A stretch of DNA of 64,000 bases, from contig CAYGRE010000004.1 of the NCBI GenBank assembly GCA_964352215.1, positions 62,001-126,000 on the forward strand, given 5' to 3'. This document shows positions 1 through 9,563 of this stretch, in pieces (within the stretch, counting starts at the first letter, position 1; every line of letters begins with the position of its first letter). A program made the position numbers and the translations under genes. The stretch is from CAWUKT01 sp964352215. Lineage in GTDB: Bacteria; Bacteroidota; Bacteroidia; J057; JADKCL01. A model generated the notes under the pieces. That model did no database searches. It saw only the letters and a list, made by a program, of their open reading frames with translations, and had not been told where the DNA came from.

Positions 1-427
1 GGGTTCCTATATTGATGGACTGATCTCCCAGGGCATAGCGGACTTCGGCGGCTTTGAGTGCGGCCTGGTTCGCTTCATTGACATAAGAGCGGCGAGACTT
101 GGCCAGTGGACGGCAAGTCGGGCAGCGTTCAATCTCATCGTTCAGGCGGTTCAGCAATTGGTATTGCTCATATACACTCTCCCATTTGAATTGATTGTTG
201 GAAGTCTTCTGACGGGCAATCAATCCTTCATGGTAATCCTGTGCCAATGGATAACCCCGGTGCAGGGTCTGCTTGGCCTTCTTATTGTCCGGGCTCTTGC
301 GGAGGCGGGTGATCGACTGCATCACTGCCTCATAATAATTCCCTTTCTCCAGGCTGTTCTTTCCAGACGAACAGCCAATAAAGACGAACGTAGCAGACAG
401 TAATAGTATAAGTAGATTTCGGGTCAT
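1..427 (-). CDS. Lipoprotein, partial at left window edge
   Basis: This minus-strand reading frame starts at ATG 425-427 and runs off the left edge, so only the first ~142 residues are visible. The N-terminus is a lipoprotein signal peptide: MTRN, a hydrophobic run, then FIGC-SS with Cys19 as the lipidation site. The mature part is charged and helical (for example NSLEKGNYYEAVMQSITRL), with the spacing of a TPR-like solenoid, and resembles uncharacterised Bacteroidota lipoproteins in the outer or inner membrane. It lies about 85 bp downstream of the DegT-family gene on the same strand, so it may be the third gene of a carB-degT-lipoprotein transcript. Function unknown. The lipobox is seen directly; the TPR comparison is inference. 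Confidence 0.7.
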   Translation of the reverse strand, partial: MTRNLLILLLSATFVFIGCSSGKNSLEKGNYYEAVMQSITRLRKSPDNKKAKQTLHRGYPLAQDYHEGLIARQKTSNNQFKWESVYEQYQLLNRLNDEIERCPTCRPLAKSRRSYVNEANQAALKAAEVRYALGDQSINIGT

Positions 428-511
428 AATTCTATGTAGGTTTCAAATCAGGTTTCCGGGGTATTTTCCGAACACCGCCATAATTTAATGAATTTCTTAT
501 TTCAAGCTACT

Positions 512-1659
512 TCAACGACGATTTTGCTGAAGAAGATTTGCCAGGGTATCAATCACATAAGATACATCCCGATCGGTCATGGCGGGGTAAAAAGGCAGGC
601 TGATGACATTCCCGCCAATGAATTCTGCATGGGGATAGGCACCCGGCACGGTACAAAACTGATTTCTGTACCAGGAAAACAGGTGGATCGGTACGTAATT
701 GACTGAGAGTTCAACCCCTCTTTCCCGGGCGGCCTTCAGAAAGGCTTCCCTGGAAATTTTAAGTTTATCGGGATTCAATACCATCTGAAACAGGTGGAGA
801 CTCGGTTTTCCTCTGGGGTTTTGCCGGATCACTTCTACTTCCGCTAAAGGTAAAAATGCCTTCAGATAGTGCTGATGGATTTCTACCCGACGCCGGTACA
901 TCTCCCCGAGTTTCTTGAACTGCTGCAATCCGATCCCGGCCTGGAGATCAGTCATATTGGCTTTATAGCCCGGCATCACCACGTCGTAAAGGGGCATACC
1001 CTCCACTTCCATGCGCTGGAAGGTGCCTTTGTCCAGACCATGCCGGCTGAGGACAGACAGCAGGTGCCTGAGTTCTTCATCACGACAGGTAACCATTCCC
1101 CCTTCGGCCGCGGTGATGTTCTTGGTCGGATAAAAGGAAAATCTGCCCGCATAGCCAAAGGTTCCCAGGGGTTTGCCCATGAATTCTCCTTCGATGGCAT
1201 GGGCGCAATCTTCGACCACTTCCAGTTCGTGGGCGGTTGCCAGTTCCATGATCCGGTCCATTTCGCAAGGGTTCCCTCCGATGTGAACTGGCAGGATCGC
1301 TCTGGTGCGTGGGCCAATCTTTCGCTCAATCTGATCGGGATCGATATTCATGGTCACCGGATCGATATCGGCAAATACCACCTTTCCCCCGGCATGGACG
1401 ATGCAGTTAGAGGTCGCCACAAAGCTCATTGGGGTGGTGATAACCTCATCTCCCGGTTTTAAATCCAGACTTTTCAGGGCAAGGAAGATGCCATCCGTAC
1501 AACTACTGACGGCCAGGGAAGGTACCCCGCCCTTCAATTCACTGAAGGCTTTTTCGAAAGCGGTAACCCGGGGGCCAGAGGTTAACCAGCCACTCTTCAG
1601 GGTGGCGACAACTTCCTGGATTTCCTCGTCGGTAATCCAGTAGCGGTGGTATGGAACAT
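512..1659 (-). CDS. DegT/DnrJ/EryC1/StrS-family PLP aminotransferase (start anomalous)
   Basis: This is a PLP-dependent sugar aminotransferase of the DegT/DnrJ/EryC1/StrS family, which typically makes amino-sugars for surface polysaccharide. The Schiff-base lysine is visible in SFYPTKNIT, followed by AAEGGMVTC; the family signature VSCTDGIFLAL lies near the start. The only in-frame ATG/GTG/TTG is a TTG at 1537, but translation upstream of it (YHRYWITDEEIQEVV, LKSGWLTSGPRV) is clearly the conserved N-terminus of the family. The natural ATG at 1657-1659 is one base out of frame: an extra G after it would give MVPYHRYW and a protein of about 382 residues, normal for the family. The alternative is a CTG start at 1673-1675 overlapping the carB stop as CTGA. 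Either a one-base sequence error or frameshift, or a rare start codon. Twelve bases downstream of carB. Confidence 0.85.
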
Positions 1660-1671
1660 GGTGATCGATGA

Positions 1672-4488
1672 TCAGCGGCTCAGGTAAAGATTTCGCTCAC
1701 GGTACAGTTTAAGGAAAAATTCGTCGTTGAGGTCATCAATAAAATAAATGGCCTCTCCGGTGGACTTCATTTCCGGCCCCAGTTCTTTGTTGACGTTGGG
1801 GAACTTGTGGAACGAGAAAACTGCCTGTTTAATTGCGTAGCCTGTGAGTTTGGGGTTGAATTCGAAGTCGGTCAACTTGTGGGTGCCCAGCATGACCTTG
1901 GTGGCATAGTTGACATAAGGAATTCCATGTGCTTTGGCGATGAAAGGCACCGTCCTGGAGGCACGTGGATTGGCTTCGATGATATAGACTTTTTCATGGT
2001 GAATGGCGAACTGGATATTGATCAGTCCTTTCACGCCCATTGCCAAGGCGATCTCTTTGGTATAATTCTCCATCATGGTCTGCTGGAGATCTCCGAGGGA
2101 AAAAGGAGGCAGGCAGGCACTTGAGTCGCCAGAGTGGATTCCGGCAGGTTCAATGTGCTCCATCATACCGATGATGTGGACATTTTCCCCGTCGCAGATG
2201 GCATCTACTTCGGCTTCAATGGCTCCGTCCAGAAAACGGTCGATCAGTACTTTGTTGCCCGGAATTTCTTTCAGGGTATTGATCACGTGGCTCTCCAATT
2301 CTTCGTCGTTGATCACGATCCGCATGCTCTGGCCACCCAACACATAGGAAGGACGCACCAGGGCGGGGTATCCGACTTTCTTGATCACTTCCAGGGCATC
2401 GTCCGCATCTTCTGCGACGCCAAACTCCGGATAAGGAATGCCAAGGTCTTTGAGCAGGGTGGAAAAGCTACCCCGGTCTTCCGCCATGTCGAGGGACTTG
2501 TAGGAGGTGCCGATGATGGGAATTCCGTAGCGGTCCAGCTTTTCTGCCAGCTTCAGGGCAGTCTGTCCACCCAACTGCACGATCACGCCTTCTGGCTTCT
2601 CGTGCTTGATGATGTCGTAGATATGCTCCCAGAAGACGGGCTCAAAGTAGAGCTTGTCTGCGATATTGAAATCTGTAGATACTGTCTCTGGATTACAATT
2701 GATCATGATGGTCTCGAAACCTGCCTCCTGGGCAGCGAGTACACCATGCACACAACAGTAATCGAATTCGATTCCCTGACCGATCCGGTTGGGACCAGAC
2801 CCGAAGATGACCACTTTCTTATTGGGTGAACTGACCGATTCAGTCGCCCCATCAAAGGTACTGTAGAAATAAGGTGTTTGTGCCTCGAATTCAGCCGCAC
2901 AGGTATCTACCATTTTGAATTGACGTACCAGTCCGATCTCTTCACGGCGTTTGTGGACTTCTGATTCCCAGCAATTAAGGACGTGTGCGATCTGGCGATC
3001 GGCATAGCCATTGCGCTTGGCTTCTTCCATCAACCGTGCAGGAATGGAGTCCACGGTGTACTTACTCATCTGCTTCTCCAGATCGACCAGTTGGTGAATT
3101 TGTTCCAGAAACCAGGGATCTATCTTGGTTGCTTTGTGGATGGAGCGGAGGGGAACCCCCAGTTCCATGGCATCTTTGATGTGCCAAAGTCTATCCCAGG
3201 AGGGTCTGTGCAGGCTTTCCATGACTTCATCGAGGTCGGTCAGGCCTTTGCCATCAGCCCCCATGCCGTTCCGTTTCACTTCGAGTGACTGGCAGGCTTT
3301 CTGGAGGGCTTCATTGAAGCTTCGGCCAATGCCCATGACTTCTCCCACGGACTTCATTTGCAGTCCCAGGTAGGGATCAGCTCCTCTGAACTTGCTGAAG
3401 TTCCAGCGGGGGATCTTGACGATTACATAGTCGAGGGTCGGCTCGAAGAGGGCGGAAGTATTGCCGGTAATCTGGTTGGGGAGTTCGTGGAGCAGGTAGC
3501 CAACCGCCAGTTTGGCGGAGATTTTGGCGATAGGGTAGCCGGTGGCTTTGGAGGCCAGTGCCGATGAACGCGAGACCCTGGGATTGATCTCAATGCAGAT
3601 CATGCGCCCTGTATCCGGATCGATGGAGAATTGCACATTGCAACCACCACTGAATTCTCCGATGGCGTCCATGACCTGAAAGGCTGCATTCCGCATCATC
3701 TGCATCTGCGTATCAGGGAGGGTCATGGCAGGCGCAACCGTGATGGAATCGCCGGTATGAATGCCCATGGGATCGAAGTTCTCAATGGAACAGACTACGA
3801 TATGGTCGCCGCCATGGTCCCGCAACACTTCCAACTCAAACTCTTTCCAACCAAAGATGCTTTCTTCAATCAGTACCTGGTGGATTGGGCTGGTATGGAG
3901 GGCGTGGGTCAGGGCTTTGTCAAAATCTTCTGCCTTGTGAACGAATGCACCTCCTGATCCACCCAGGGTATAAGATGGCCGGAGCACGAGTGGAAATCCG
4001 ATTTCCTGTGCGATCTCTTTTCCCTGAAGGAAAGAACCCGCAATCCGCGCTTCGGGTACATCAATCCCGATCTCGATCATGAGCTTGCGGAATGCTTCCC
4101 GGTCTTCGGCGGTATCAATTCCTTTGAAATCAACCCCAATCGTCCGGACCCCAAACCGATCCCAGATACCTGCTTTGTCGCAGTCGATGGCCAGGTTGAG
4201 ACCGGTCTGGCCTCCCATGGTCGGCAGGACCGAATCGATATCGGGGTGCTCTGTGAGAATTTGAATGATTGATTTCCGTTCAAGCGGAAGGAGATATACA
4301 TGATCAGCAGTGACCGGATCGGTCATAATCGTCGCAGGATTCGAATTGATCAGGGTGACTTTAATCCCCTCTTCCCGTAAGGAACGGGAAGCTTGAGAGC
4401 CAGAATAATCAAATTCGCAAGCCTGGCCAATTACAATTGGACCGCTGCCGATGATGAGAACATGTTTAATGGAAGTATCCAGTGGCAT
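1672..4488 (-). CDS. carB: Carbamoyl-phosphate synthase large subunit, short form
   Basis: CarB makes carbamoyl phosphate from bicarbonate, ATP and ammonia supplied by the small subunit CarA, feeding pyrimidine and arginine synthesis in the cytoplasm. The protein has the expected duplicated architecture: an N-terminal half beginning IKHVLIIGSGPIVIGQACEF with an ATP-grasp domain (LRPSYTLGGSGGAFV, IEINPRVSRSSALASK), an oligomerisation region, and a second half (KVVIFGSGPNRIGQGIEFDY; VRPSYVLGGQSMRIV; IEANPRASRTVPF). It is 938 residues, about 130 shorter than the E. coli enzyme (~1073): it stops right after the second ATP-grasp half and has no C-terminal MGS-like allosteric domain. Short CarB forms are, as I recall, usual in several Bacteroidota, so this is not scored as a truncation. 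carA is not in the window. Start at ATG 4488 matches the family N-terminus. Confidence 0.97.
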   Translation of the reverse strand: MPLDTSIKHVLIIGSGPIVIGQACEFDYSGSQASRSLREEGIKVTLINSNPATIMTDPVTADHVYLLPLERKSIIQILTEHPDIDSVLPTMGGQTGLNLAIDCDKAGIWDRFGVRTIGVDFKGIDTAEDREAFRKLMIEIGIDVPEARIAGSFLQGKEIAQEIGFPLVLRPSYTLGGSGGAFVHKAEDFDKALTHALHTSPIHQVLIEESIFGWKEFELEVLRDHGGDHIVVCSIENFDPMGIHTGDSITVAPAMTLPDTQMQMMRNAAFQVMDAIGEFSGGCNVQFSIDPDTGRMICIEINPRVSRSSALASKATGYPIAKISAKLAVGYLLHELPNQITGNTSALFEPTLDYVIVKIPRWNFSKFRGADPYLGLQMKSVGEVMGIGRSFNEALQKACQSLEVKRNGMGADGKGLTDLDEVMESLHRPSWDRLWHIKDAMELGVPLRSIHKATKIDPWFLEQIHQLVDLEKQMSKYTVDSIPARLMEEAKRNGYADRQIAHVLNCWESEVHKRREEIGLVRQFKMVDTCAAEFEAQTPYFYSTFDGATESVSSPNKKVVIFGSGPNRIGQGIEFDYCCVHGVLAAQEAGFETIMINCNPETVSTDFNIADKLYFEPVFWEHIYDIIKHEKPEGVIVQLGGQTALKLAEKLDRYGIPIIGTSYKSLDMAEDRGSFSTLLKDLGIPYPEFGVAEDADDALEVIKKVGYPALVRPSYVLGGQSMRIVINDEELESHVINTLKEIPGNKVLIDRFLDGAIEAEVDAICDGENVHIIGMMEHIEPAGIHSGDSSACLPPFSLGDLQQTMMENYTKEIALAMGVKGLINIQFAIHHEKVYIIEANPRASRTVPFIAKAHGIPYVNYATKVMLGTHKLTDFEFNPKLTGYAIKQAVFSFHKFPNVNKELGPEMKSTGEAIYFIDDLNDEFFLKLYRERNLYLSR

Positions 4489-4626
4489 ATACTGAGATTT
4501 CCTGCAAAATTAATACAGAACAGGCTACGACCAACCCGTGTGGATATCTATTGAAAAGTTATTGGTCTTGTAAAAGCTGAATAATACCTGTGCCAGGGGG
4601 ATGGAAATCTTGCTTTCGCGCTCAGT

Positions 4627-5328
4627 TCACCGGCCAAAGTTCGGTATGGTGAACCCCAGTACGATCCCGGCGCGGGCGGAGATCAGATTCCGGAAGAAGT
4701 CGGGTTCATCCTTGAAGAATTGTTGGCCGGGGGCCGGGATGCCAGTCAGGTCGATATCGTCAAGGTTAAATTGCTGAACACGTTCCATCCCCAATCCAAT
4801 GCCAACATAGCCCCCTATGATAAAATAATCTCCAATCGGGATATCGGTCCCACCCAGGATATCGAGGCGTCCCCCGGTGCGGATCTCATTTACATTCTTT
4901 CGATAGGTCCGGGTCAACTCAAAGTATTCGAGCGGGGCAGTTGGAAATTCTATCCTTCGGAACATGAACTGGGCCGAAAGATAGATATTGGACAAGCGAA
5001 CTTTTCGGGGGATGAAGAAGGGATAGACTTTGTAGCGGAGGAAGAAGCGGGTACCGCTCCCATCCAGCCAATTGTCAAGGGTAGGGATGGAATCGGGTGA
5101 CGGGACGAGGTGGAGCGCCTTGGACATATAAGTGAATTCCAGGCCGAAGGAATGGCGGGGAAAAGCACGGTAATCCACGGCAACGCCGGCATGCCCGACC
5201 GCAAAGATGGCCGGATTCGTGGTGACGGCCATGCGAAATGGGGCGCGTACCTTGCCATCCGGTTGAGAATATCCGGTCAGGGCAAGGATGGAAAAAAGTA
5301 GCAACCATCCGTAGGCTCGCATTGTCAT
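4627..5328 (-). CDS. Putative outer-membrane beta-barrel protein
   Basis: A 233-residue secreted protein. Residues 1-21 form a signal peptide (hydrophobic WLLLFSILALTGYSQ). The rest alternates polar and aromatic residues in short strands (HSFGLEFTYMSKAL, GTRFFLRYKVYPFF, NIYLSAQFMFRRIEF, YFIIGGYVGIGLGMERV) and ends in the strand-like AGIVLGFTIPNF, the pattern of a small 8-stranded porin-like barrel. I do not recognise a specific family. It lies upstream of carB on the same strand with 138 bp between them, and diverges from the glycosyltransferase at 5387 over less than 60 bp. Function unknown; the barrel call is inference from strand pattern. Confidence 0.75.
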   Translation of the reverse strand: MTMRAYGWLLLFSILALTGYSQPDGKVRAPFRMAVTTNPAIFAVGHAGVAVDYRAFPRHSFGLEFTYMSKALHLVPSPDSIPTLDNWLDGSGTRFFLRYKVYPFFIPRKVRLSNIYLSAQFMFRRIEFPTAPLEYFELTRTYRKNVNEIRTGGRLDILGGTDIPIGDYFIIGGYVGIGLGMERVQQFNLDDIDLTGIPAPGQQFFKDEPDFFRNLISARAGIVLGFTIPNFGR

Positions 5329-5386
5329 GGCACAAAATTACCAAAATATTGGGGACTATCAGGGGGGATTTTACCAAATTGGCAGG

Positions 5387-6682
5387 ATGCATATTGGGCT
5401 GCTAAACGATCCGAACAATTTCCACACCCAGAAATGGGGCAAAGCACTTCAGGATGCCGGGGCGGAAGTGACGGTCTTCAGCTTTGATGCTGATCAGAAT
5501 GGGGGCTTGCCTTCGGTTCAGGTGCCGACTGCCTCCGGCAGCTCTGACTATAATTACATCAGTTACCTCAAGTCCGGACCTGCACTGCGGGCTGCTCTTG
5601 ACACGGCAGGGGTTGACCTGGTGAATGCCCTCAACATTACCCCTTTTGGGGTTTGGGCGGCAAGGTCGGGCTTCCGGCCCTTGATTGCCAGCGCTATGGG
5701 TGCGGACATCCTGGAATATCCTCCCCAGGGCCAACGGAGCCCCTTGCTAGATGCCCGGTCCTGGGACAATGTGGAAGGAAGTCAACAACCCTTTGTCAGG
5801 TTCAAAGGGAGGCTCAAGCGCCAATATTTCCGGCGAAAGGTGGCCCAGACCCTGCGCAGGGCAGATCTCATCACGGGTGACAACCGGGTATTGGTGGATG
5901 CGGTTCGTGATTGGTTTCGGATTCCGGAGGAAAAGGTGCGGTTGCTGAGGTGGGGAGTGGAACCGGAGCTTCTGGTCCCGGACGAGACGGAGATGCAAAA
6001 GCTCAGAGACCGGTTTGGAATCCGGAAAGGTGCCAGCGTGGTACTCAGCCCCAGAGGCGCCAAGGCCATCTATCAGGCGGACCTGATACTGGAAGCCTTT
6101 GAAAAACTGCTGGAAAGAAATCAAAGGGGGGCAGACCAATTGGAGGCAGACCAACTGAAGGCAATCCAATCGAAAACAGACCAATTGGGGACAGACAACA
6201 GTGAAAACCCTCCCCCCCACTTCATCATGCTTTCAGCCGGTTATGAAGTATCCCGGAAAATCAAAGACAAGGCCCGGCACCTTTCAGAGAAGCATCCCAA
6301 TTTCACCTTTGTTGATGGTATGATAAGCCGCCAGGAGGTCGCTCAGTTGTGGCACCTGGTGGATGTATTTGTCTCTGCCCCCATTTACGATGGGTATTCG
6401 GCATCTCTCGCGGAAGGCAGGTATACGGGGGCAATTCCGGTTGTCAATTCAATACCCGGAAATCTGGAACTTATCCAACACGGAGAAAATGGTTGGATCA
6501 CCTCTCCATTTACCCCCGAACAGCTTGCCCAAGACCTTCTTACAATTCTCAAGGAAAAGACACAACTCAAAGCAAGATTTCGGGCTAAAAACAGGGAATG
6601 GATTGAGAAACATTCATTGATCGACCAAAATGCAAAGCTATTTCTCCAATGGGCGGAAGAGTTGCTCCATAAAATCAGGTAA
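5387..6682 (+). CDS. Glycosyltransferase family 4-like (GT-B fold)
   Basis: A cytoplasmic or membrane-associated glycosyltransferase of the GT1/GT4 superfamily. I start it at ATG 5387 (MHIGLLNDPNNFHTQKWGKA, a canonical first beta strand) rather than the upstream ATG at 5327, which overlaps the divergent gene's start. The C-terminal donor-binding domain shows VVLSPRGAK and, near the end, the EX7E-type segment ASLAEGRYTGAIPVVNSIPG followed by GENGWITSPF. Length is 431 residues. Between the N-terminal half and the strand FIMLSAGYEVSRK sits an odd linker encoded by four 15-bp tandem units (6131-6190) giving ADQLE-ADQLK-AIQSK-TDQLG. Substrate unknown; surface polysaccharide or glycan synthesis is the usual role. 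Confidence 0.88.
   Translation: MHIGLLNDPNNFHTQKWGKALQDAGAEVTVFSFDADQNGGLPSVQVPTASGSSDYNYISYLKSGPALRAALDTAGVDLVNALNITPFGVWAARSGFRPLIASAMGADILEYPPQGQRSPLLDARSWDNVEGSQQPFVRFKGRLKRQYFRRKVAQTLRRADLITGDNRVLVDAVRDWFRIPEEKVRLLRWGVEPELLVPDETEMQKLRDRFGIRKGASVVLSPRGAKAIYQADLILEAFEKLLERNQRGADQLEADQLKAIQSKTDQLGTDNSENPPPHFIMLSAGYEVSRKIKDKARHLSEKHPNFTFVDGMISRQEVAQLWHLVDVFVSAPIYDGYSASLAEGRYTGAIPVVNSIPGNLELIQHGENGWITSPFTPEQLAQDLLTILKEKTQLKARFRAKNREWIEKHSLIDQNAKLFLQWAEELLHKIR
6131..6190 (+). repeat. Intragenic 15-bp tandem repeat (4 units)
   Basis: Four consecutive 15-bp units, first GCAGACCAATTGGAG, lie in frame inside the glycosyltransferase, with part of a fifth copy after them. They encode an Asp-Gln-Leu-rich helical linker. 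Copies differ by 1-5 bases, so the array is diverged rather than newly duplicated. The unit length is a multiple of three, so copy-number change would not break the frame. Confidence 0.9.
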
Positions 6683-6829
6683 GCAATCATCAGGAATTGT
6701 GCGCTGGCCTTTTTTGCTGATCCGATTTAATTGCTAAATTGTAACTGCTCATTCAGTGTTACTGGACTGTTTTACCCGGCCATTTGGTGATTTATTGTTT
6801 GCTCAGAAATTAACTATTCGCAATTCATT

Positions 6830-7126
6830 ATGAAGCGATACGGACTTCCGGTATTGTTGTCGGCAATCTATGTTACTGCCATGTTTTTTGTCTTTTCCAG
6901 CGATTACAGTAAGGAAAATACCTTTTTGTATCCCGACGTAACCCAGGAAATGGACAGTTCCCCCTCTTCTGAAGGGCCTATCCTGGTTGACCAACCATCC
7001 GAGACACCGAATCGGATTGAGCTTTCCTCCCCCTCAGAAGGGGAAGATTCGGAAAAAGAACTTCCTTCCCAGCCTGAACGGCATTCTCCTGAACACCATT
7101 CCCCGGAAGCCTCCGAGGGAGATTAA
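6830..7126 (+). CDS. Small membrane-anchored hypothetical protein
   Basis: A 98-residue protein. Residues 1-25 (MKRYGLPVLLSAIYVTAMFFVF) are a signal anchor or uncleaved signal, and the rest is a hydrophilic, low-complexity Ser/Glu/Pro tail (SSPSSEGP, SSPSEGEDSEKELPSQPE, PEHHSPEASEGD). No domain is recognised. It stands alone between the glycosyltransferase and a convergent TonB receptor whose stop is 5 bp away. Modest coding evidence: a real start after a 147-bp intergenic region and a plausible topology. Function unknown. Confidence 0.55.
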   Translation: MKRYGLPVLLSAIYVTAMFFVFSSDYSKENTFLYPDVTQEMDSSPSSEGPILVDQPSETPNRIELSSPSEGEDSEKELPSQPERHSPEHHSPEASEGD

Positions 7127-7131
7127 TAAAA

Positions 7132-9525
7132 TTACAAGTCGATTACGATCCCAATGGAAGGCAAAATAGTTCCTGTTACATTGGGCAGTTCCTGTACCTG
7201 ATACGAACCCGGATTGTTGGGGTCCACCACTGGATTTCCTTCGTCATCCCGGACCACATCAATGAATGGCGCCAATTCAGATTGGAAATTGTAGACATTC
7301 TGGATGTCGAGGTAGAGGTTCAAACTCCATTTCTCAAAGAACCACTTCTTATCGATCCGCATGTCCAGGTTATGTGAGGCGGGTATGCGCTGTGAATTGA
7401 GCAGGGCATAATTGGGAATTCCCCGTCCGGTCACATTCCACACCGAAATCTGCGAAGTCAGCCCCAGGTCAAAGGGGGTAAAGGGGGTGCCACCGTAGTA
7501 TCTCCACCGTGCTCCTACTTCCCAGGTTTTTCCGAACTTCTTACCCAAAGTAGAGGTAACGATATGGCGGTTGTCCCAGGCAGTGGGGGTAAATGCATCG
7601 TCGGCATTGTTGAATTCACTGCGCACCAGGGTATAAGCGAGGATTCCGAAAAACCCTTTGAACAGCTTTTGCTGGGCCAGAATTTCTACGCCATAGGTCC
7701 GCCCTTCAGAGGTGGATGTCGCAGGCTCATTGCCAATCACGCCAAAATCACCGCCGAGGTTGGCCAGTGAGATCGAGTCGCGCAAGAGGAAGGGATAGTT
7801 GTCATAGCGCTTGTAAAATCCTTCTACAGAAAACTTGGTATTGAAAGAGGTATTGTACTCAATCCCAGCCACTGCATGCGAGGCCCGGATGTATTTGATT
7901 CCATTGTCCCGGTTGACCAGGGTTCCGTTGTTGTCCCGGTATCCCAACACCGTATAGGGAGGCAATTGGTAGAAAATGCCAGTATTGGCGTTGAGGCTCA
8001 GGGAAGGGGTCAGGTAATAGGAAAGCGATAGACGAGGGGAAATCTGCTCAAAAGGATTGCTCATTTCTCCGGAATAGCTGTTGCCATCCATCCGCAAGCC
8101 GAAACTGGTGACCAAACGGTCGTCGAAGAATTTCCGACTGATGGTACCGAAGGCGTTGTACTTGTGGAAATCTATATCTGACTGAAAGTCTATGGTGTCG
8201 AGGCCAAAGGGGGTACTGATGCGCTGGAAAGTCGAATTGTTGTATTTGACGTATTCGTAGCCAGCTCCATAAACCAGTTTGAACTCGCCAAACCTCAGGT
8301 TGTGTTCCACCCGGAACTTGTTCTCAATCTCCTGACTGTTATAATCCAGGATCAGGTTGCTTTCCTGGGACTCATCGTTGTTTTCGTACTTGAAGCTCCG
8401 GTTGTCAAGCATGTTTCTGGAAGCCACTACGGTCAGGAAGCTCTTTTCGAAAAAGTGCTTGTAATTGATCCCGGTGGTGTAGTTCCACTGGGTGGAAACG
8501 GGGAGGTTGCCCAGAATGTAGCGCTGCTCCTGGGTGGAATCTGCATCCAGGTTGAGGCTGAACTGGTCGATGGCCCCCAAACCGATCACGGTCAATTCAT
8601 TCTTGGCGTTGAATCTTGTCTTGGTCTTGAACTGGAAGTCGTTGTAAGTCGGCAGAAAGGGGAGGCCAAGCGTATTGAAGAGGAGTTGCAGGTAGGATCT
8701 GCGGGCTGAGGCAATGAAGGTGGTCTTTTTTCCAAGTGGACCTTCAAGGGTGGCACCGATGTCGGTAGAACTGACGGTGGCATTCAGCCCGAGGCGGTCA
8801 TCCCGCCCGGTCACTTGCTTGATGTCCATCACTGAAGAAAGCGCATTGCCTCTGGTTGCGGGGAAGGCACCGGTATAAAAGTCCACTTCCCGGATGAAAT
8901 TCACATTGATGAGGCCGACGGGGCCACCGCTTGCCCCTTGGGTACTGAAGTGATTGATATTGGGGACTTCAATCCCATCGAGGAAAAACCGGTTCTCATT
9001 GGGCGAGCCGCCACGAATGATAATGTCGTTCCTGAATCCTACCGTACCGGCCACTCCCGGCAGTGATTGGATGACCTTCGAGATATCCCGGTTGCCACCG
9101 GGGTTCCGGGCAACTTCATTGACGCCGATGGTGCGGAGTGAGACCGGGCTTTCAGCCGTCTTGTTAAAGGGGGATGCGGTGATGACAACCGTATCGGTGG
9201 TGGAACCTCCTCCATCCATCGCGATGTCCAGCACAACCGGTTTTGAATTGGTTACCTGCAATTCAGGTACAGACTTCCTGGTAAACCCAGTATATGATAC
9301 CTCCAGGTTGTAAAGGCCGGGAGGAAGGTTACTGATCTCAAAGCTGCCGGTGGTATCCGTGTAAGCACCTTTTCCAACATCTGGCAGGGCAACGGTGGCA
9401 AATTCCAGGGGTTCATTGGTGAGCGCATTGTAAACCCGGCCCCGTATGATTCCATTCTGCCCCAGGACGTCTACCACCAAAAGGAGTGGAATGAGAAGCA
9501 GTAAGCTAAATATCTTCAGTTTCAT
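7132..9525 (-). CDS. TonB-dependent receptor with carboxypeptidase-like N-terminal domain
   Basis: An outer-membrane TonB-dependent receptor of 797 residues. I start at ATG 9523-9525 (MKLKIFSLLLLIPLLLVVDV, a signal peptide ending VLGQ), not at 9600, which lies in the divergent promoter region. Order: signal peptide; carboxypeptidase-regulatory-like Ig fold (IIRGRVYNALTNEPLEFATV, GAYTDTTGSFEISNLPPGLY, VSYTGF); plug (VNEVARNPGGNRDISKVIQS, DIIIRGGSPNENRFFLDGIE); then a 22-strand-type barrel. No SusD partner is adjacent, so it is likely a stand-alone siderophore, peptide or metal uptake protein. Divergent from aroB; the shared intergenic region contains two palindromes that may be an operator. 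Confidence 0.93.
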   Translation of the reverse strand: MKLKIFSLLLLIPLLLVVDVLGQNGIIRGRVYNALTNEPLEFATVALPDVGKGAYTDTTGSFEISNLPPGLYNLEVSYTGFTRKSVPELQVTNSKPVVLDIAMDGGGSTTDTVVITASPFNKTAESPVSLRTIGVNEVARNPGGNRDISKVIQSLPGVAGTVGFRNDIIIRGGSPNENRFFLDGIEVPNINHFSTQGASGGPVGLINVNFIREVDFYTGAFPATRGNALSSVMDIKQVTGRDDRLGLNATVSSTDIGATLEGPLGKKTTFIASARRSYLQLLFNTLGLPFLPTYNDFQFKTKTRFNAKNELTVIGLGAIDQFSLNLDADSTQEQRYILGNLPVSTQWNYTTGINYKHFFEKSFLTVVASRNMLDNRSFKYENNDESQESNLILDYNSQEIENKFRVEHNLRFGEFKLVYGAGYEYVKYNNSTFQRISTPFGLDTIDFQSDIDFHKYNAFGTISRKFFDDRLVTSFGLRMDGNSYSGEMSNPFEQISPRLSLSYYLTPSLSLNANTGIFYQLPPYTVLGYRDNNGTLVNRDNGIKYIRASHAVAGIEYNTSFNTKFSVEGFYKRYDNYPFLLRDSISLANLGGDFGVIGNEPATSTSEGRTYGVEILAQQKLFKGFFGILAYTLVRSEFNNADDAFTPTAWDNRHIVTSTLGKKFGKTWEVGARWRYYGGTPFTPFDLGLTSQISVWNVTGRGIPNYALLNSQRIPASHNLDMRIDKKWFFEKWSLNLYLDIQNVYNFQSELAPFIDVVRDDEGNPVVDPNNPGSYQVQELPNVTGTILPSIGIVIDL

Positions 9526-9563
9526 TTCTTTTCTGATTGGATAGATCAGGTTCATAACCTTAT

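Noticed and set aside
2134..2829. A 231-residue plus-strand ORF
   Set aside because: Antisense to carB; shadow of conserved ATP-grasp codons.
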